A stretch of 64,000 bases of DNA, taken from contig NC_031496.1 in the NCBI RefSeq assembly GCF_000237925.1, positions 8,285,711-8,349,710 of the forward strand, in the 5' to 3' direction. Every line of letters starts with the position of its first letter. Position 1 is the first letter of the stretch. The notes below the pieces were generated by a model. It was not told where the DNA came from, ran no database searches, and was given only the letters and a program-made list of their open reading frames with translations. Position numbers and translations under genes: made by a program. Source of the stretch: Schistosoma mansoni. Lineage: Eukaryota > Platyhelminthes > Trematoda > Strigeidida > Schistosomatidae. Below are positions 46,101-56,089 of the stretch, one piece after another.

Positions 46101-46811
46101 TATATCCATGGAAGAATACCATTGGTTGAGCTTTTCAAAATAAAAAGCATATTTTCAAGGAACTCTGTCTGAAATCGAATTTCATTTAACCAAGGTGCTC
46201 TATATTCATCTGAAGCAAGCGCAGTTTGAATTAATCTTAGGAACATGTACACAGAGAACATAAACTAACCTGCATGTTTCAATTAGTGCAGGAGTATCTC
46301 TTGTGTAAAGCAAGTTTATTACACGAACACTACTCTAAGTCAAATGTTATAAATATAAAGACGTACATAAACGATTCACTTTCGCTCATTTTACGGCAGG
46401 CAAGTGGATCATAAGCTAGATTTCCCAAAATTCCTACTATAATTTCCTTTACTAATAAACTTTCGCACAAACGTGCTATCTCACCAGTAACCTGGGGTTT
46501 TGAACACTCCCCAAAGCATTGTTAAATATTGAGACGATTTCGAACTCGTCGAGAAATTTCAGAACATCACGATTGACAGTTAGATCCCACAGACAACACA
46601 GCTGTTCCTCCAGTTCTGTTTCTAACTCCTTACGAGAGGGATCTTCCTCGGAACTTAGCCAAGTTGCGGAGGTCTCACTATTAACCTTTTCCAGAAATTT
46701 AATTAACAACGAAAAGAGCCAACGTCTGCTGTAAGTTGTGTCGCCTATCATATCAAGTTGTTTGGCATTTTCGTCATAATCTGGAGGTGGGGATGGATTA
46801 CGTGTAGACAT
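40183..46811 (-). CDS. SAAL1: SAAL1 homologue (armadillo-like protein), 10 exons
   Basis: Exons, 5' to 3' on the minus strand: 46811-46485, 46446-46367, 46329-46270, 46235-46120, 46064-45956, 45918-45836, 43261-43097, 42999-42952, 42883-42741, 40392-40183. All introns are GT-AG and all phases join, giving 446 residues (human SAAL1: 474). The N-terminus matches SAAL1: MSTRNPSPPPDY, IGDTTYSRRWLFSLL, EEQLCCLWDLTVNRDVLKFL, PRLL-EIIVGILGN, YTRDTPALIETCR, ENMLFILKSSTN. Exons 1-4 are secure and 5-6 good; 7-10 rest on phase, splice sites and total length. SAAL1 is a helical-repeat protein with a poorly defined role; the human protein promotes cell proliferation. Introns 1-5 are 38, 37, 34, 55 and 37 nt. 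Intron 6 is about 2.6 kb and intron 9 about 2.3 kb. Confidence 0.8.
40850..41930 (+). repeat. Repeat A, copy 3, split by repeat B
   Basis: The first half (40850 to about 41190) follows repeat A from 'ggagcaccaaaatatatatg' to 'gtaggattttcct'. The second half resumes at about 41725 with 'ggctatgtacacgcagccat'. The 530 bases between are a minus-strand repeat B. Repeat A was therefore present first. This copy is the most diverged of the four. It lies in SAAL1 intron 9. Confidence 0.65.
41195..41722 (-). repeat. Repeat B, copy 2, nested in repeat A
   Basis: The reverse complement begins 'accttgatgtggtggttggg' and follows copy 1 (33391-34018) to near 'ggtatgggcaactgggaagg'. It is clearly diverged from copy 1, and both ends lie close to those of copy 1. 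Confidence 0.65.
41931..42530 (-). repeat. Repeat A, copy 4
   Basis: A minus-strand copy with all the blocks of copy 2 and some additional sequence at its far end (41931-42020). It faces copy 3 tail to tail in SAAL1 intron 9. It ends 211 bases before exon 9. Confidence 0.8.
43262..45835 (-). other. SAAL1 intron 6
   Basis: A long intron by the model. No hammerhead SINE, LINE or LTR block was recognised. An ORF at 45590-45772 next to an acceptor-like site has no phase compatible with exon 6 and was left out. Confidence 0.5.
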
Positions 46812-46951
46812 ATTATCATTAAAAAGCAGTGAAATAAGACTGGGTTGGAATTTGACAATACAAATAAAAAAAGTGTACGTAACGCCAGATGCGAAAACCG
46901 CTCCGGATAAACTTCAAATGGTCAAGATGCCTTCAAATGGTTCAAATAGTT
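46812..46951 (-). promoter_or_regulatory. SAAL1 upstream region
   Basis: Only about 140 bases separate the SAAL1 start codon from the 3' end of a CR1-like LINE on the same strand. No TATA box is visible. The promoter either fits in this space or lies in LINE sequence. Confidence 0.35.
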
Positions 46952-47002
46952 GTTTCAGTTTCAGTTTCAGTTTGGAAAGGACAGGAGGCTTGATGGCCTG
47001 TG

Positions 47003-48859
47003 TTAGTCCTGGCGATGATGGTCTCTCAGCTGATCCAACTTTCTTTTGAAGGAGTCGACGGATGGAGCCTCAACCACGTGCTGAGGTAATGAATTCCACT
47101 CGTTGATTATTCGATGGGAAAGTCGGTAGTCAGCTGACAAGTAATTCATTCGGGGCTTGTGAACTTTTTTGGAGTGTCCTCGTAGATTTTCTGTTTTGGA
47201 AGACAAGAAAAATGAGGGCATATCAGGTGCAAATTTGTCATTAAGCAATTTGAAAACTGTAATCAAGTCGCCTCTGATTCTTCTATATGACAGCGGGAAT
47301 AGGTTTAGCTTGGTCAGTCTAGTACCATACGGGAGCTTCGCTATTCCGGGAATCAGCCTAGTTGCTGTTCTCTGAACCCTTTCCAAGAGTTCACTGTCTT
47401 TTTTTAGGCAGGGGCTAGCTGCTTGTATGCAGTACTCAAGTTTAGGGCGTACGAACACTGTATACAAAGTCAGAAACGTTTTAGCGTCAAGATGCCTAAA
47501 AGCCCTGCGTATGGACCATAAAGTCCTAAAACCTTTGGCGGCTATTGCACGGCAGTGTGCAGTAGTCTTTAAGTCTTGACTAACGATGACGCCTAAGTCA
47601 TTGTGTGCCTGAACAATAGGTAACTCAGTGTTATTCATCGTGTATGTATCTGTACCGTGGTGGCCAATATGCATCACAATACACTTGGAAGTGTTTATCG
47701 GCAATTGCCAGGTTTGGGACCATTCAGATAATCTCTCCAGGTCATTTTGAAGTTCTAAGCTATCGCTCTTGCTTTGTATCGCTCTCCATATCTTGACATC
47801 ATCAGCATAGAGTAAGACCGATGACGATAGTAGACGAGGGAGATCACTTACGTACAGGAGGAATAACACTGGCCCCAAAACTGTACCCTGGGGGACTCCA
47901 CTAAGCACAGTTTCCCAGCTAGACAACTTGGAGTTCACCCTTACTCTTTGTTGACGCCCAACCAGGAAGTCTTTTATCCACATCAATAGATTGCCTCCAA
48001 TCCCGACATTCCTTAGCTTATATAATAGCCGGTTATGCGGAACTTTGTCGAAAGCTTTGCTGAAATCGATGTAAGCTACGTCTATAGGTAATTTTTGGTC
48101 CTTAAGAGCGCACCAGCTTTCACGAGCGACTAATAAGTTTGTGAGACAAGAGTAACCTGTTCTAAAACCATGCTGCTTTTCGGAGAGGAGCCGGTTTTCA
48201 TCGAGATACTTTAACAGCTCCTTCCGAATAATCTTTTCTAAGATTTTAACAACCACGCTAGTTAGGCTAATTGGTCGGTAATTCTCAGGCTTATGTTTTG
48301 TACCTGTTTTGAAGACTGGACTTACTATGGCGTTCTTCCAGTCTTTTGGTAGACGACCCTGGGTTACGGATAGATTAAAACATACACTTAAAGGGTTCGC
48401 AACAAAGTTAGCTAATTCCTTTAGTAACCTAGGATGCAGTTCATCGGGTCCAGTGGATTTACCTATGTCAAGCTTAACTAGCAGACCAAAGACATCGAGT
48501 TCTTTAATGGTTACGCTGTCCAGTGCTTGTGTGGGGGGATTTTCATGGACTGGTGAGAAGGGTGTTTCTATGGTGTATACATCGCTAAAGTATTTAGAGA
48601 ATACTTGAGCTTTGCCAAAGTCGTCCTCCACTAGTGATGTGGCAGTACTGTCTCCCCATAGTGAAGGAACATTTCTTCTTCTTTTTGTCCTTTGGTTTAT
48701 ATACGAATACAAGCGTTTAGGGCATTCTATGGATTCCCTAACGATTTTCTCTTCGTACAGCTTTCTGGCCTTACGGAGGGTTGAGGCACAGGTATTTCGA
48801 GCCTTTTGATACTGAGATTTTGCCTCGTCAGTCCCCAGTAACCTAAATCTGTCCCACAT
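47003..48859 (-). CDS. LINE 1 ORF2 part: reverse transcriptase
   Basis: 618 open codons. RT blocks in order: KSTGPDELHPRLL, NYRPISLTSVVVKILE, QHGFRTGYSCLTNLL, AYIDFSKAFDKVPHNRLL (motif A with the catalytic Asp), SGVPQGTVLGPVLFLLY, VLLYADDVKIW (motif C, YADD intact), then INTSKCIVMHIG. A C-terminal domain follows with CR1-type words (LEYCIQAASPCLKKD, LERVQRTATRLI, WNSLPQHVVEAPSVDSFKR). It synthesises cDNA at a nicked target. The reading continues upstream into the endonuclease past one TAG. All RT catalytic residues that I can check are present. Confidence 0.9.
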   Translation of the reverse strand: MWDRFRLLGTDEAKSQYQKARNTCASTLRKARKLYEEKIVRESIECPKRLYSYINQRTKRRRNVPSLWGDSTATSLVEDDFGKAQVFSKYFSDVYTIETPFSPVHENPPTQALDSVTIKELDVFGLLVKLDIGKSTGPDELHPRLLKELANFVANPLSVCFNLSVTQGRLPKDWKNAIVSPVFKTGTKHKPENYRPISLTSVVVKILEKIIRKELLKYLDENRLLSEKQHGFRTGYSCLTNLLVARESWCALKDQKLPIDVAYIDFSKAFDKVPHNRLLYKLRNVGIGGNLLMWIKDFLVGRQQRVRVNSKLSSWETVLSGVPQGTVLGPVLFLLYVSDLPRLLSSSVLLYADDVKIWRAIQSKSDSLELQNDLERLSEWSQTWQLPINTSKCIVMHIGHHGTDTYTMNNTELPIVQAHNDLGVIVSQDLKTTAHCRAIAAKGFRTLWSIRRAFRHLDAKTFLTLYTVFVRPKLEYCIQAASPCLKKDSELLERVQRTATRLIPGIAKLPYGTRLTKLNLFPLSYRRIRGDLITVFKLLNDKFAPDMPSFFLSSKTENLRGHSKKVHKPRMNYLSADYRLSHRIINEWNSLPQHVVEAPSVDSFKRKLDQLRDHHRQD

Positions 48860-48985
48860 TTTCCTTCTTTTACGGAGAAGGATGCGAACCTCCCTACTGA
48901 ACCACGGTGGAGAGTTTCTCGTTCTCTTAGGTGTAGTCCAAGGGATGTGGGGGGCGGTAACTTCTAAGTATAAATTCCGGAATAT

Positions 48986-49815
48986 GTCCTAAGCCGTTTC
49001 GATTGATGACTCTGGGTCTATTTTCCAATCTACTGATGATGCTGATTTCATGATGTCTGGTATGTTTGCTTTCCAGACGTTAGGTCTGGATTGAGCTGAA
49101 GCGTACTCGTGATCGACAGTTATATGGAAGTCAAAGCTTAAAACTGCATGATAACTTTTGCCTAGGGGTGGCATGTAATCCAGGTTTGCAACATCATCCT
49201 CATAATGAGTCAATATAAGATCTAGTAAGGATGATGCAGAACCCGGGTCGTACCTCGTTGCTTCCTTCACGTGTTGCACTAGGGCACATGTGATTACCGC
49301 ATCAACTAGTTCCTGTTCGAAGGAATTTGCTGACGATTCAGTCCGCAGATTTCCCCAGTCCACCATGGGTGCATTGAAGTCCCCTAGGATTAGACATCGA
49401 TCACTTCGTGATAAAGTGTTGAGACTGCTTAGCAGGACCTCGTTTACCTCACAGCTTGGACTGCGATAGATCAAACTAAGTAGCAACTCTTGTCCCCTGC
49501 ATTTCAGGCGGCAGCAAACTAATTCATACGTCCCACTCTCATGGGATACACTGTCGATAATGGTGAATGGGATAGCATTCCTAATGAATAGAGCTACTCC
49601 CCCTCCTTTACGCGTTTGTGTTCTGTCGGCCCTTACTAATGTAAAACCCTCGAAATCAAGTTCCCTACTATCTATAGACGGCGTCAGCCATGTTTCTGTG
49701 ACTGCGATTATGTCTGGCCTAGTTGAGTCAATCTGTACACCTAGTTCCGGTAGCTTATTTAGTAAGCTCCGGGCGTTGGTATAACAGATCCGAAGCCTAT
49801 TTAGGTGGCCTCGTG
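48986..49815 (-). pseudogene. LINE 1 ORF2 part: APE-type endonuclease
   Basis: Begins CYTNARSLLNKLPEL, continues TETWLTP, GGGVALFIRN, YRSPSC, LILGDFNAPMVDW and LLDLILTHYEDD, the expected order for an APE endonuclease. The conserved SDH near the end reads SYH (GKSYHAVLSFD), so a catalytic Asp is replaced. An in-frame stop after ESSIETA ends the frame before RT. Its own reading frame is open upstream into the ORF1 end, without an ATG. Confidence 0.85.
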
Positions 49816-50928
49816 CTTCACCCAGAGTGGCTTCGGCATCATCCTCTGTCGAAGCCTCACAACCCGAAAATTTACAATTTTCAGGTCTTTTTCGCCAGCG
49901 TCTAATCTGAGCTGTAGTTCCTTTTCGGCTTCCCGTCTTTTAACACGGTCCGCCAACGGTAAGTCCTTACGGAGAAAAACTCCTGAACCCTTTAATTTAT
50001 GTCCATTTTCTAAGATTAAGTCGCGTTCGTTCGGGGATTTGAAAACGACTTTAAGTAGTCTAGATTGATTTGGTTTCAGATGCGCTAGATTTCCTAGTCT
50101 ATACACCTTTAGCAAGGTGACTCCGGGGATGTTTTTGGGCATAACTTGGTTGAGTAGTTGTTTTATCAACACAATGTCATGCTCAAAACGAGCTTTCGGT
50201 TCTAAGCTGTCACTCTCCTTGACTCTATGGAGAATGACTGATCTGTCGCTGTGATCAGACCTCGGCTTGTCGACCCTTTTGGCGGGGGTATGATTTCCTT
50301 TTACGTCATTTTGGCGTTTTTTTCTTACGACCCGTACCCAATCGCCAACGTTCTTTGGAGTGGTAACCACAGTCGCGTCAGGCGTACTGTGGGATTCCGG
50401 AAGGTTCAGGACGACTTGGGAGATTGGGTCATCTTTCGCGCTGGAAACCGATCGAACCTTGCGGTTTCGGTTTCCGGAAGTTCCCTTCTGGGCACCATTT
50501 TTGATACGAGGGACAGAAGAGACTTTTTTGCGCGAGTTTCTGGTTGTGTTAGACCTCTTTGGAGGATGTTCTTCCTCCTTTGTAGAGTGTGGGTCGGCAT
50601 TTTTTGGACTCACTTGGGCCTGCCTTGTGTCAATCTGCGTGTCGACAGATTGAGTTCTGACTGATGTATCCCGACCGCGCTTGCCGAGACACTTTTTTGC
50701 GGCATTTACTATTGAGATGGCCTCGGTTAACAGGCTATTTGCATCCAAGCAGCACTGTTGACATAGCCATACGCACCCATTTTTACTGAACCGCTTGAAA
50801 GCTGCAGGTGTTAGATTTGTGCAAACTTCGTGGTACCAACCTTTGCACTCATCGCACTGCATGCCGCTATCAACAGGATATCGACATCCTGGGCGGTGGC
50901 AAATGCTTTTGTTGCATCTTCCAGTCAT
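49801..50928 (-). CDS. LINE 1 ORF1: PHD-finger protein
   Basis: 375 residues, intact. A PHD-type zinc finger lies at residues 10-59: C10, C15, C25-x2-C28, H33-x2-C36 and C56-x2-C59, with WYHEVC typical of the fold. A basic, Ser/Lys-rich linker (about 90-230) and a C-terminal region (KVYRLGNLAHLKPNQSRLLKVVFKS) resembling an RNA-binding domain follow. CR1-type LINEs commonly encode such an ORF1, thought to bind the element RNA. The last 139 bases overlap the open ORF2 frame. Confidence 0.85.
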   Translation of the reverse strand: MTGRCNKSICHRPGCRYPVDSGMQCDECKGWYHEVCTNLTPAAFKRFSKNGCVWLCQQCCLDANSLLTEAISIVNAAKKCLGKRGRDTSVRTQSVDTQIDTRQAQVSPKNADPHSTKEEEHPPKRSNTTRNSRKKVSSVPRIKNGAQKGTSGNRNRKVRSVSSAKDDPISQVVLNLPESHSTPDATVVTTPKNVGDWVRVVRKKRQNDVKGNHTPAKRVDKPRSDHSDRSVILHRVKESDSLEPKARFEHDIVLIKQLLNQVMPKNIPGVTLLKVYRLGNLAHLKPNQSRLLKVVFKSPNERDLILENGHKLKGSGVFLRKDLPLADRVKRREAEKELQLRLDAGEKDLKIVNFRVVRLRQRMMPKPLWVKHEAT

Positions 50929-51326
50929 TTTAGGATGCGAAAGTGAGTGTTGACTATAAGTAGAAAAAAACTATAAATAGTTAGGACTAAAGTACTAACA
51001 GACACAATAGAAAAACAAAGGTACTCTGGAGTACCGACGATAAAACTATTTAGGATACCAAAAATGATACTCTAATAGAATACTTTAACTGAAATAAATT
51101 CAATCAAAGTATAAAAACAGTAGTCTTGATACGTTAATAACGATCAAAACAATAGAATTTACTCAACGAGGAAAAATACCACTGTCCTTTTTAAATAGCG
51201 CGTGGACGGAATAGAAGAAGCTTTCGCTTAACGGGCTTCCGTGTCTAGTAGCAGTGGATCACCAATACCTCCAGGCAAAAACCTAGGTATATGAACGATA
51301 ATAGAGAAAAAAAAGAATTTGGTAAA

Positions 51327-51584
51327 TCATAATAAGTTATCCTTAGTCCTTAAGAATAAGTCAAATTTCCTCTTAAAGGACTCCTGGGAAGTCGCTCGGA
51401 CTGGCTCAGTCGGCAGCGAATTCCAGCACTTGACAACTCTAACGGAGTAGAATTTGTGTCTGCAGTCTGTTCCGCTATGTAGGGTCTCCAATTTCTGGGT
51501 GTTACCTCTTAGGTTAGTGTTATGACTAAGCTTAAGAAGATGTTTAAGGGGATGACCAGAAGTATTAAGGATACTGTAAGTCAT
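51327..51584 (-). pseudogene. LINE 2 ORF2 C-terminal piece
   Basis: 85 open codons with the closing CR1-type words VVKCWNSLPTEPVRA and ESFKRKFDLFLRTK. It is separated from the RT piece by a gap of about 180 bases in which the homologous reading is out of frame. Confidence 0.75.
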
Positions 51585-51761
51585 AAGAAGGTCACCTCTA
51601 AGACGCCTGTACTCTAACGGGTAAAGGTTAGGTGATTGGAGGCGCTCTTCATAAGGTTTGAATTTGAGTCCCCGAACTGATTTCGTGGCTCGACGTTGTA
51701 TACGTTCCAGAGTGTCCTTATCCTTTTGGAGGGAGGGAGGAAATACTATGTTTCCGTACTC

Positions 51762-52724
51762 TTAATGCGGACGAATAAAACTGTTGAAGATTATGCGGAA
51801 GGTTCTACCGTCAAATTGGCCAAAAATGCGCTTCAATGTTACCAATACAAGCTTTGCTTGAAAGGCGTTTTTGTCACAGTTCGCATACGACTTCAGGTCA
51901 TAGGGTACCAACACTCCCAAATCTTTTTCGGCTTGGGAAACTTCTAGAGGGGAATTACCTAAGTTGTGACTATAGTCTGCAACATGTCGCAGATGGACTA
52001 CTTTGCACTTCGAAGTGTTGAAGGTAAGTCCGTTGTCGTCTGCCCAACTTTGAAGTCGGGTCAGATCCTCCTGAATAACTAGTATATCATTATGATTACG
52101 TATCCCTCTCCAAAGTTTCACATCATCAGCAAAAAGCAATAAGTCAGATGAAACTTGTTGAGGAAGATCGTCAATGTAAATCAAGAAGAGAAGAGGTCCT
52201 AGTATTGAGCCTTGGGGGACCCCACTAGGACATTCCATAGCCTGAGAGAGAGTGAAGTTAACCCTGACCTTAAAGTGTCGGTTTTCTAGATATGAAGTGA
52301 GCCAATCAACCAAAGGGGGTTTTATACCCAATCGTCTAAGCTTATTGATAAGACATACGTGGTTGACCCCATCAAAAGCTTTTGAGAAATCAAGGTAAAT
52401 GACGTCAACCTTCCCCTTGCGATCAAGGATGGTTGTCCATCTGTCCACCGCAGTCAGCAGGTTGGCCATACAAGAATGACCTTTTCTGAAACCATGCTGT
52501 TGAGGTGAGAAGAACTTTAAGGATGATAAGTATTCTAGTAAACCGTCGTATATTAGGGATCCCATAATTTTGGAAGGTATGGAGAGAAGGGCCACTGGTC
52601 GGTAGCTTGAGGGTTCACTGCGTCGACCTCCTTTGAAAATTGGTGTGATGTGAGCCAGCTTCCAAATTTCCGGTAGTTTGCCTCTGCTTAGCGAGTGTGC
52701 AAACATCACGCTAAGTGGTGTCAC
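51762..52724 (-). pseudogene. LINE 2 ORF2 reverse transcriptase piece
   Basis: 320 open codons with RT motifs SYRPVALLSIPSKIM, QHGFRKGHSCMANLL, IYLDFSKAFDGVNH (motif A), SGVPQGSILGPLLFLIY and LLLFADDVKLW (motif C, FADD). Catalytic Asp residues are present. The preceding block with TSPGPDMVHSAVLRE (52978-52721) is in another frame. Confidence 0.85.
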
Positions 52725-53068
52725 CAGGATTGAAGCTGCTCCCTCAATACAGCAGAATGAACCATATCCGGACCGGGAGACGTGTCTTTTCTTAGGTGCT
52801 GCAGTTTACGGAGCACCAGGTCAGCACTCAGGTCCATTTCGGAAAGTCTTGTACAGGTGCAGGTGAAGCTTCCGTCAGTATAGTTGATGTGGGTCAGCTG
52901 GAATGTCTGGGAGTATTGTTCAGCCAAAAGGTTGGCGGCATCACCGTCGTTATTGGTCGGGCCATTGGGACCAAGCAATTGGGAAACTCCAGTTTTGCCT
53001 TGTCGAAGAGAAGCTGCGTAACTGAATAAGCTTTTCGGATTGGAGACGAATTTATTGATAAGCTTGGT

Positions 53069-53830
53069 TTAGAACTGAAGCCTGTCTTCTTTTATTGCCT
53101 TTGAACATATGTTCCTTATGTGTTTATATTGCCTGTATGCGTCTTTATTGTCGGTTCGTTTATATTCGGCCCAACAGTGCCTTTTGCGGTTTAGCAGACG
53201 ACGAGTGCGGTTCTTGATGATTGGAGGTTGTTTGTAGCTTTTTGGGACCATTTGAGGAACTGAATGCTCAGTAGCACATAAGATCGTGTGCAGTAAAAAA
53301 TCCCAATGAGCATCCACTTCAAGTTGAGGGTGAACATCCCAATCCACCTGTTGTAGATAGTCATGTAAAGCTAACACATTCAACCGTTTGAAATTCCAGC
53401 GCCTGTTGCTAGTGGGGTATCTTAGCTCCGTTTTGCTGACAAAGCTGAATGATAAGACGGCGTGATCGCTTTTACCCAGAGGAGCCAGGATTGAGAGGTC
53501 GTCAACTAGGAATTCTTCGTTTGTGAATATCCAGTCTAAGCGCGACAGCGTCTGACTGTTTCTCCAACGAGTTGCCGACTTCACATTTTCGAATAATCCT
53601 AGGTCACCGATGAGGTTGAAGAACGGAGCTTCAGTAGAGTTGGCACCTCCAATGTATGTATGTTCCACGAAGTTGATTCTAGGAAGATTGAAGTCCCCTA
53701 GAATCAGGAATTGAGAGAATCCGAGACGCGTAGAGCGGGTTAATCCTTCCAGCAGACGTTTGTCATATTCGATGTCGGCAGTGGGCTCCCTGTAGATGAC
53801 CCCAACTAGACACCTCGAGGTGGTAGACAA
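53069..53830 (-). pseudogene. LINE 2 ORF2 endonuclease piece
   Basis: 253 open codons with VGVIYREP, FLILGDFNLPRINF, LDWIFTNEEF and GKSDHAVLSFSF, so the SDH catalytic motif is intact here. It ends at a stop before the RT domain. The N-terminal endonuclease blocks lie upstream in another frame or are lost. Confidence 0.85.
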
Positions 53831-53944
53831 TCTTACTGAGCACCATACTGACTCATCAAGATTGAGAAACTCTTGGTTGTGAAGTTGGTGCGCATCCAGA
53901 TAGACTACCTATACAATGTTTACCGACTTGGTAGTCCCTGTCCT

Positions 53945-54734
53945 TTACACGTATTTTTTATGATCAAGACAGTCCACGAGTGGAATTGTCAGCTCCAGCT
54001 TTCGTTTGTGCTTGATCCTGCTGTCGTGGGGCCTATCCGGATGCATATGGATGCCAGTTGGCAACCGACGTCTATTGGCACGAAATGCTTCCAGAGTGGC
54101 AGCCGCCATGTGGGAGGAAGGGAAGGTTATCTTCAATAGCCGGGGCCTAGAGTCTCCGTCTCTCTTGGCTAGTCTCATTACGTGTTGGGTCAATATGTTC
54201 TTGAGTTTTAAGGAATGCTTAATGAATTTCCATTCCCAAATATCAGAGTTTGCTTGAGTTGGGTCCATATTTTCCGGTACACCTTGCACAATGATATTTC
54301 TTCCACGGAAAAACGCCTCGCGAGATTCCTTAGGGATGTTCCGGATGAGATTTCGTTCAGAATACGATATGTCGGGCAGTATTCTTACGTTCCCATCGGA
54401 TTTCAGTAAGTGACTGGCTAGCAGGACGTCCACTATGTCGGAGGCATTCTTAAGTGTAACATGAAGCAGCCTCGGGTGGTTTTGGTGGTTAGAGTTCTTC
54501 CCCCGAGTGAGCCGTGTGACCGTCAAAGACTCTATTCTAGGCAGTTCAAGCCTCTTGTTCAATTCTCCCCAGAACATCCTGTCATTTTTGTCCTGCATAC
54601 TGAGAGGAAGGTCAGGGTTGTCAATAAGGTTCATGATTATGATAGAGTCGTTACGAACCGTAATTGATTTCCCAGGTTTTCCAGGGCGTCTAGGTTTGGT
54701 ATTTTGTTGTTTGGATGTCGAGGCGCGTTTTCGA
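53945..54734 (-). pseudogene. LINE 2 ORF1 piece, 5'-truncated
   Basis: Open from the truncated end at 54734 (KRASTSKQQNTKPRRPGK) to 53945. It has no PHD finger. It contains two stretches like RNA-binding or esterase-type ORF1 text (RLLHVTLKNASDIVDVLL and RLLKITFPSSHMAAATLEAF). The repeated 'RLL-V/I-TF/L' layout suggests two similar RNA-recognition-type folds. Function is inferred from position only. Confidence 0.65.
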
Positions 54735-54985
54735 TTCCTGGGCCTTTGGACGGAGTAGAAGAAGCTTTCGCTTAACAGGCTTCCATATCTATCAGCAGTG
54801 AGTCATCACTACCTCGAGGCAGGAACCTGGGTATATTATCGATAAAAGAGGGAAAAGAAAGAAAGAAATTGTTAAATCATACTAAAATATTATCCTTAGT
54901 ACTTAAGAATATGTCAAGTTTCTTCTTAAAGAATTCCTGGGAAGTCGTTTGGACTAGCTCGGCCGGCAGCGAATTCTAGCATTTA
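54735..54985 (-). mobile_element. 3' fragment of a second LINE 2 family copy
   Basis: Matches 51204-51430, the 3' end of LINE 2, including 'gtagaagaagctttcgctta' and 'attcctgggaagtcg'. It ends exactly where LINE 2 begins. It is therefore a separate, strongly 5'-truncated copy placed directly before LINE 2. Confidence 0.82.
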
Positions 54986-56089
54986 AGTGGAAAACAAACC
55001 TAAAATCTTCACCACAAACTTGTATACGCAGACCGATTTTTTGCGTTCGCTCCGTGTTGTCTCAGCACCGTCTCAGGTATTTGGCAATGTTCATTGAGCA
55101 GAAGTCTAGCCAGTTTGATAGTTATTTGTGGTTTTGTATATCTGGTAGCTTGAGTGGGTGTGTTTTTCCTTGGGTAGTAGGGTTCCTGAATACTGAACAT
55201 TTATCATATTACCAGGCAAGATTTTCTTTGGTTGCAACGTGAAAATAACAATATGATAACTCAAGTGATAAGAGAACACGACTGTTCCAAGAATAACAAA
55301 CAAGTCAGCTAATTGGCAATGCAGTGAGCTTTAGAAGTCAGAACTGGATAAGGGGGAAAAAGATGATAATTAGCGAGTTAGGAGGTAGTTGGTGAGAGAT
55401 TATAATGATAGGTGGTAAGTTATGAGACACGCATCAGACACAGATGATTCAAGTAGTAGGTAATAATCCGTGAATGAACATGTGTTTGTCAAGCCTCTCC
55501 CTAATGATATCTACTTTTAATGGTACGATTAGGTGAAGTGATTGATTTGCAACTTAGTTGTACTTATCGGCCAGAGTTATCCGACCTACTCGTTAAGATT
55601 ACAAGCCATCGGTGAACTGTGTGCCACTTTCGTCATCTTCCCAATCTATTATGAGTGCTGTTCTTTTAGACACTGTCTTAGTGCACTTCTTCGTAGAGAG
55701 AGGAACCTCGATACCTCTCGGTAGTTATCGTGATAGAGGTCTGTAACAGTAAATAAATCTCCAAAATCAATAGTTCTGTAGGTCTTCGACATTTGATGCT
55801 AACCATATTAGTTTTAATGGACTCACCTAGCTGAAGGCCTTCGGTCACGCATCCGCACCAGATCACGAGTTCATACGCTGTGCTCCACTTCTCCCACAAC
55901 CGCTAGCCAGTTTGGATCAGTCGCTCCTAGATATATTGATAGCCTATCAAATATGTCTTCGAACTTCCTCGCTTCTGACTTCTGATTTCACTGGGTAGGC
56001 ATGTTTCCGTTACAGATGCTACTGATTAAGGTCTAGTCAAAGTCCAAATACTTGTGGCATCTTTAGGTCTATTATCTTATTTAATCTTC
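54986..56089. other. Intergenic DNA, unassigned
   Basis: Moderately GC-rich patches (55850-55920) suggest repeat content, but I could not match them to a family. No gene was found. Confidence 0.35.

Larger units (their letters stand above)
46952..51203 (-). mobile_element. CR1-like LINE, near full length (LINE 1)
   Basis: Layout on the minus strand: a 5' untranslated region (about 51203-50929), ORF1 (50928-49801), ORF2 with endonuclease and RT (about 49939-47003), and a short 3' end with three to four TTTCAG units (46952-46974, plus strand), a typical microsatellite-like CR1 tail. One in-frame stop near 48985 separates endonuclease from RT. It is otherwise open, so it is a relatively young insertion. 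The family is CR1/Jockey superclade, of the kind called SR1 or Perere in schistosomes; the subfamily is not determined. Confidence 0.88.
51204..54734 (-). mobile_element. CR1-like LINE, 5'-truncated, decayed (LINE 2)
   Basis: Reading on the minus strand: an ORF1 part (54734-53945), endonuclease (53830-53069), RT (52978-51762), C-terminal domain (51584-51327) and 3' end at about 51204 ('cttctattccgtcca'). Its proteins differ strongly from LINE 1, so it is another family of the same clade. About four stops or frame changes interrupt ORF2. The 5' end is cut within ORF1. Confidence 0.85.

Noticed and set aside
50251-50664. 137-codon plus-strand ORF
   Set aside because: It is antisense to the intact LINE 1 ORF1 and shows no domain.
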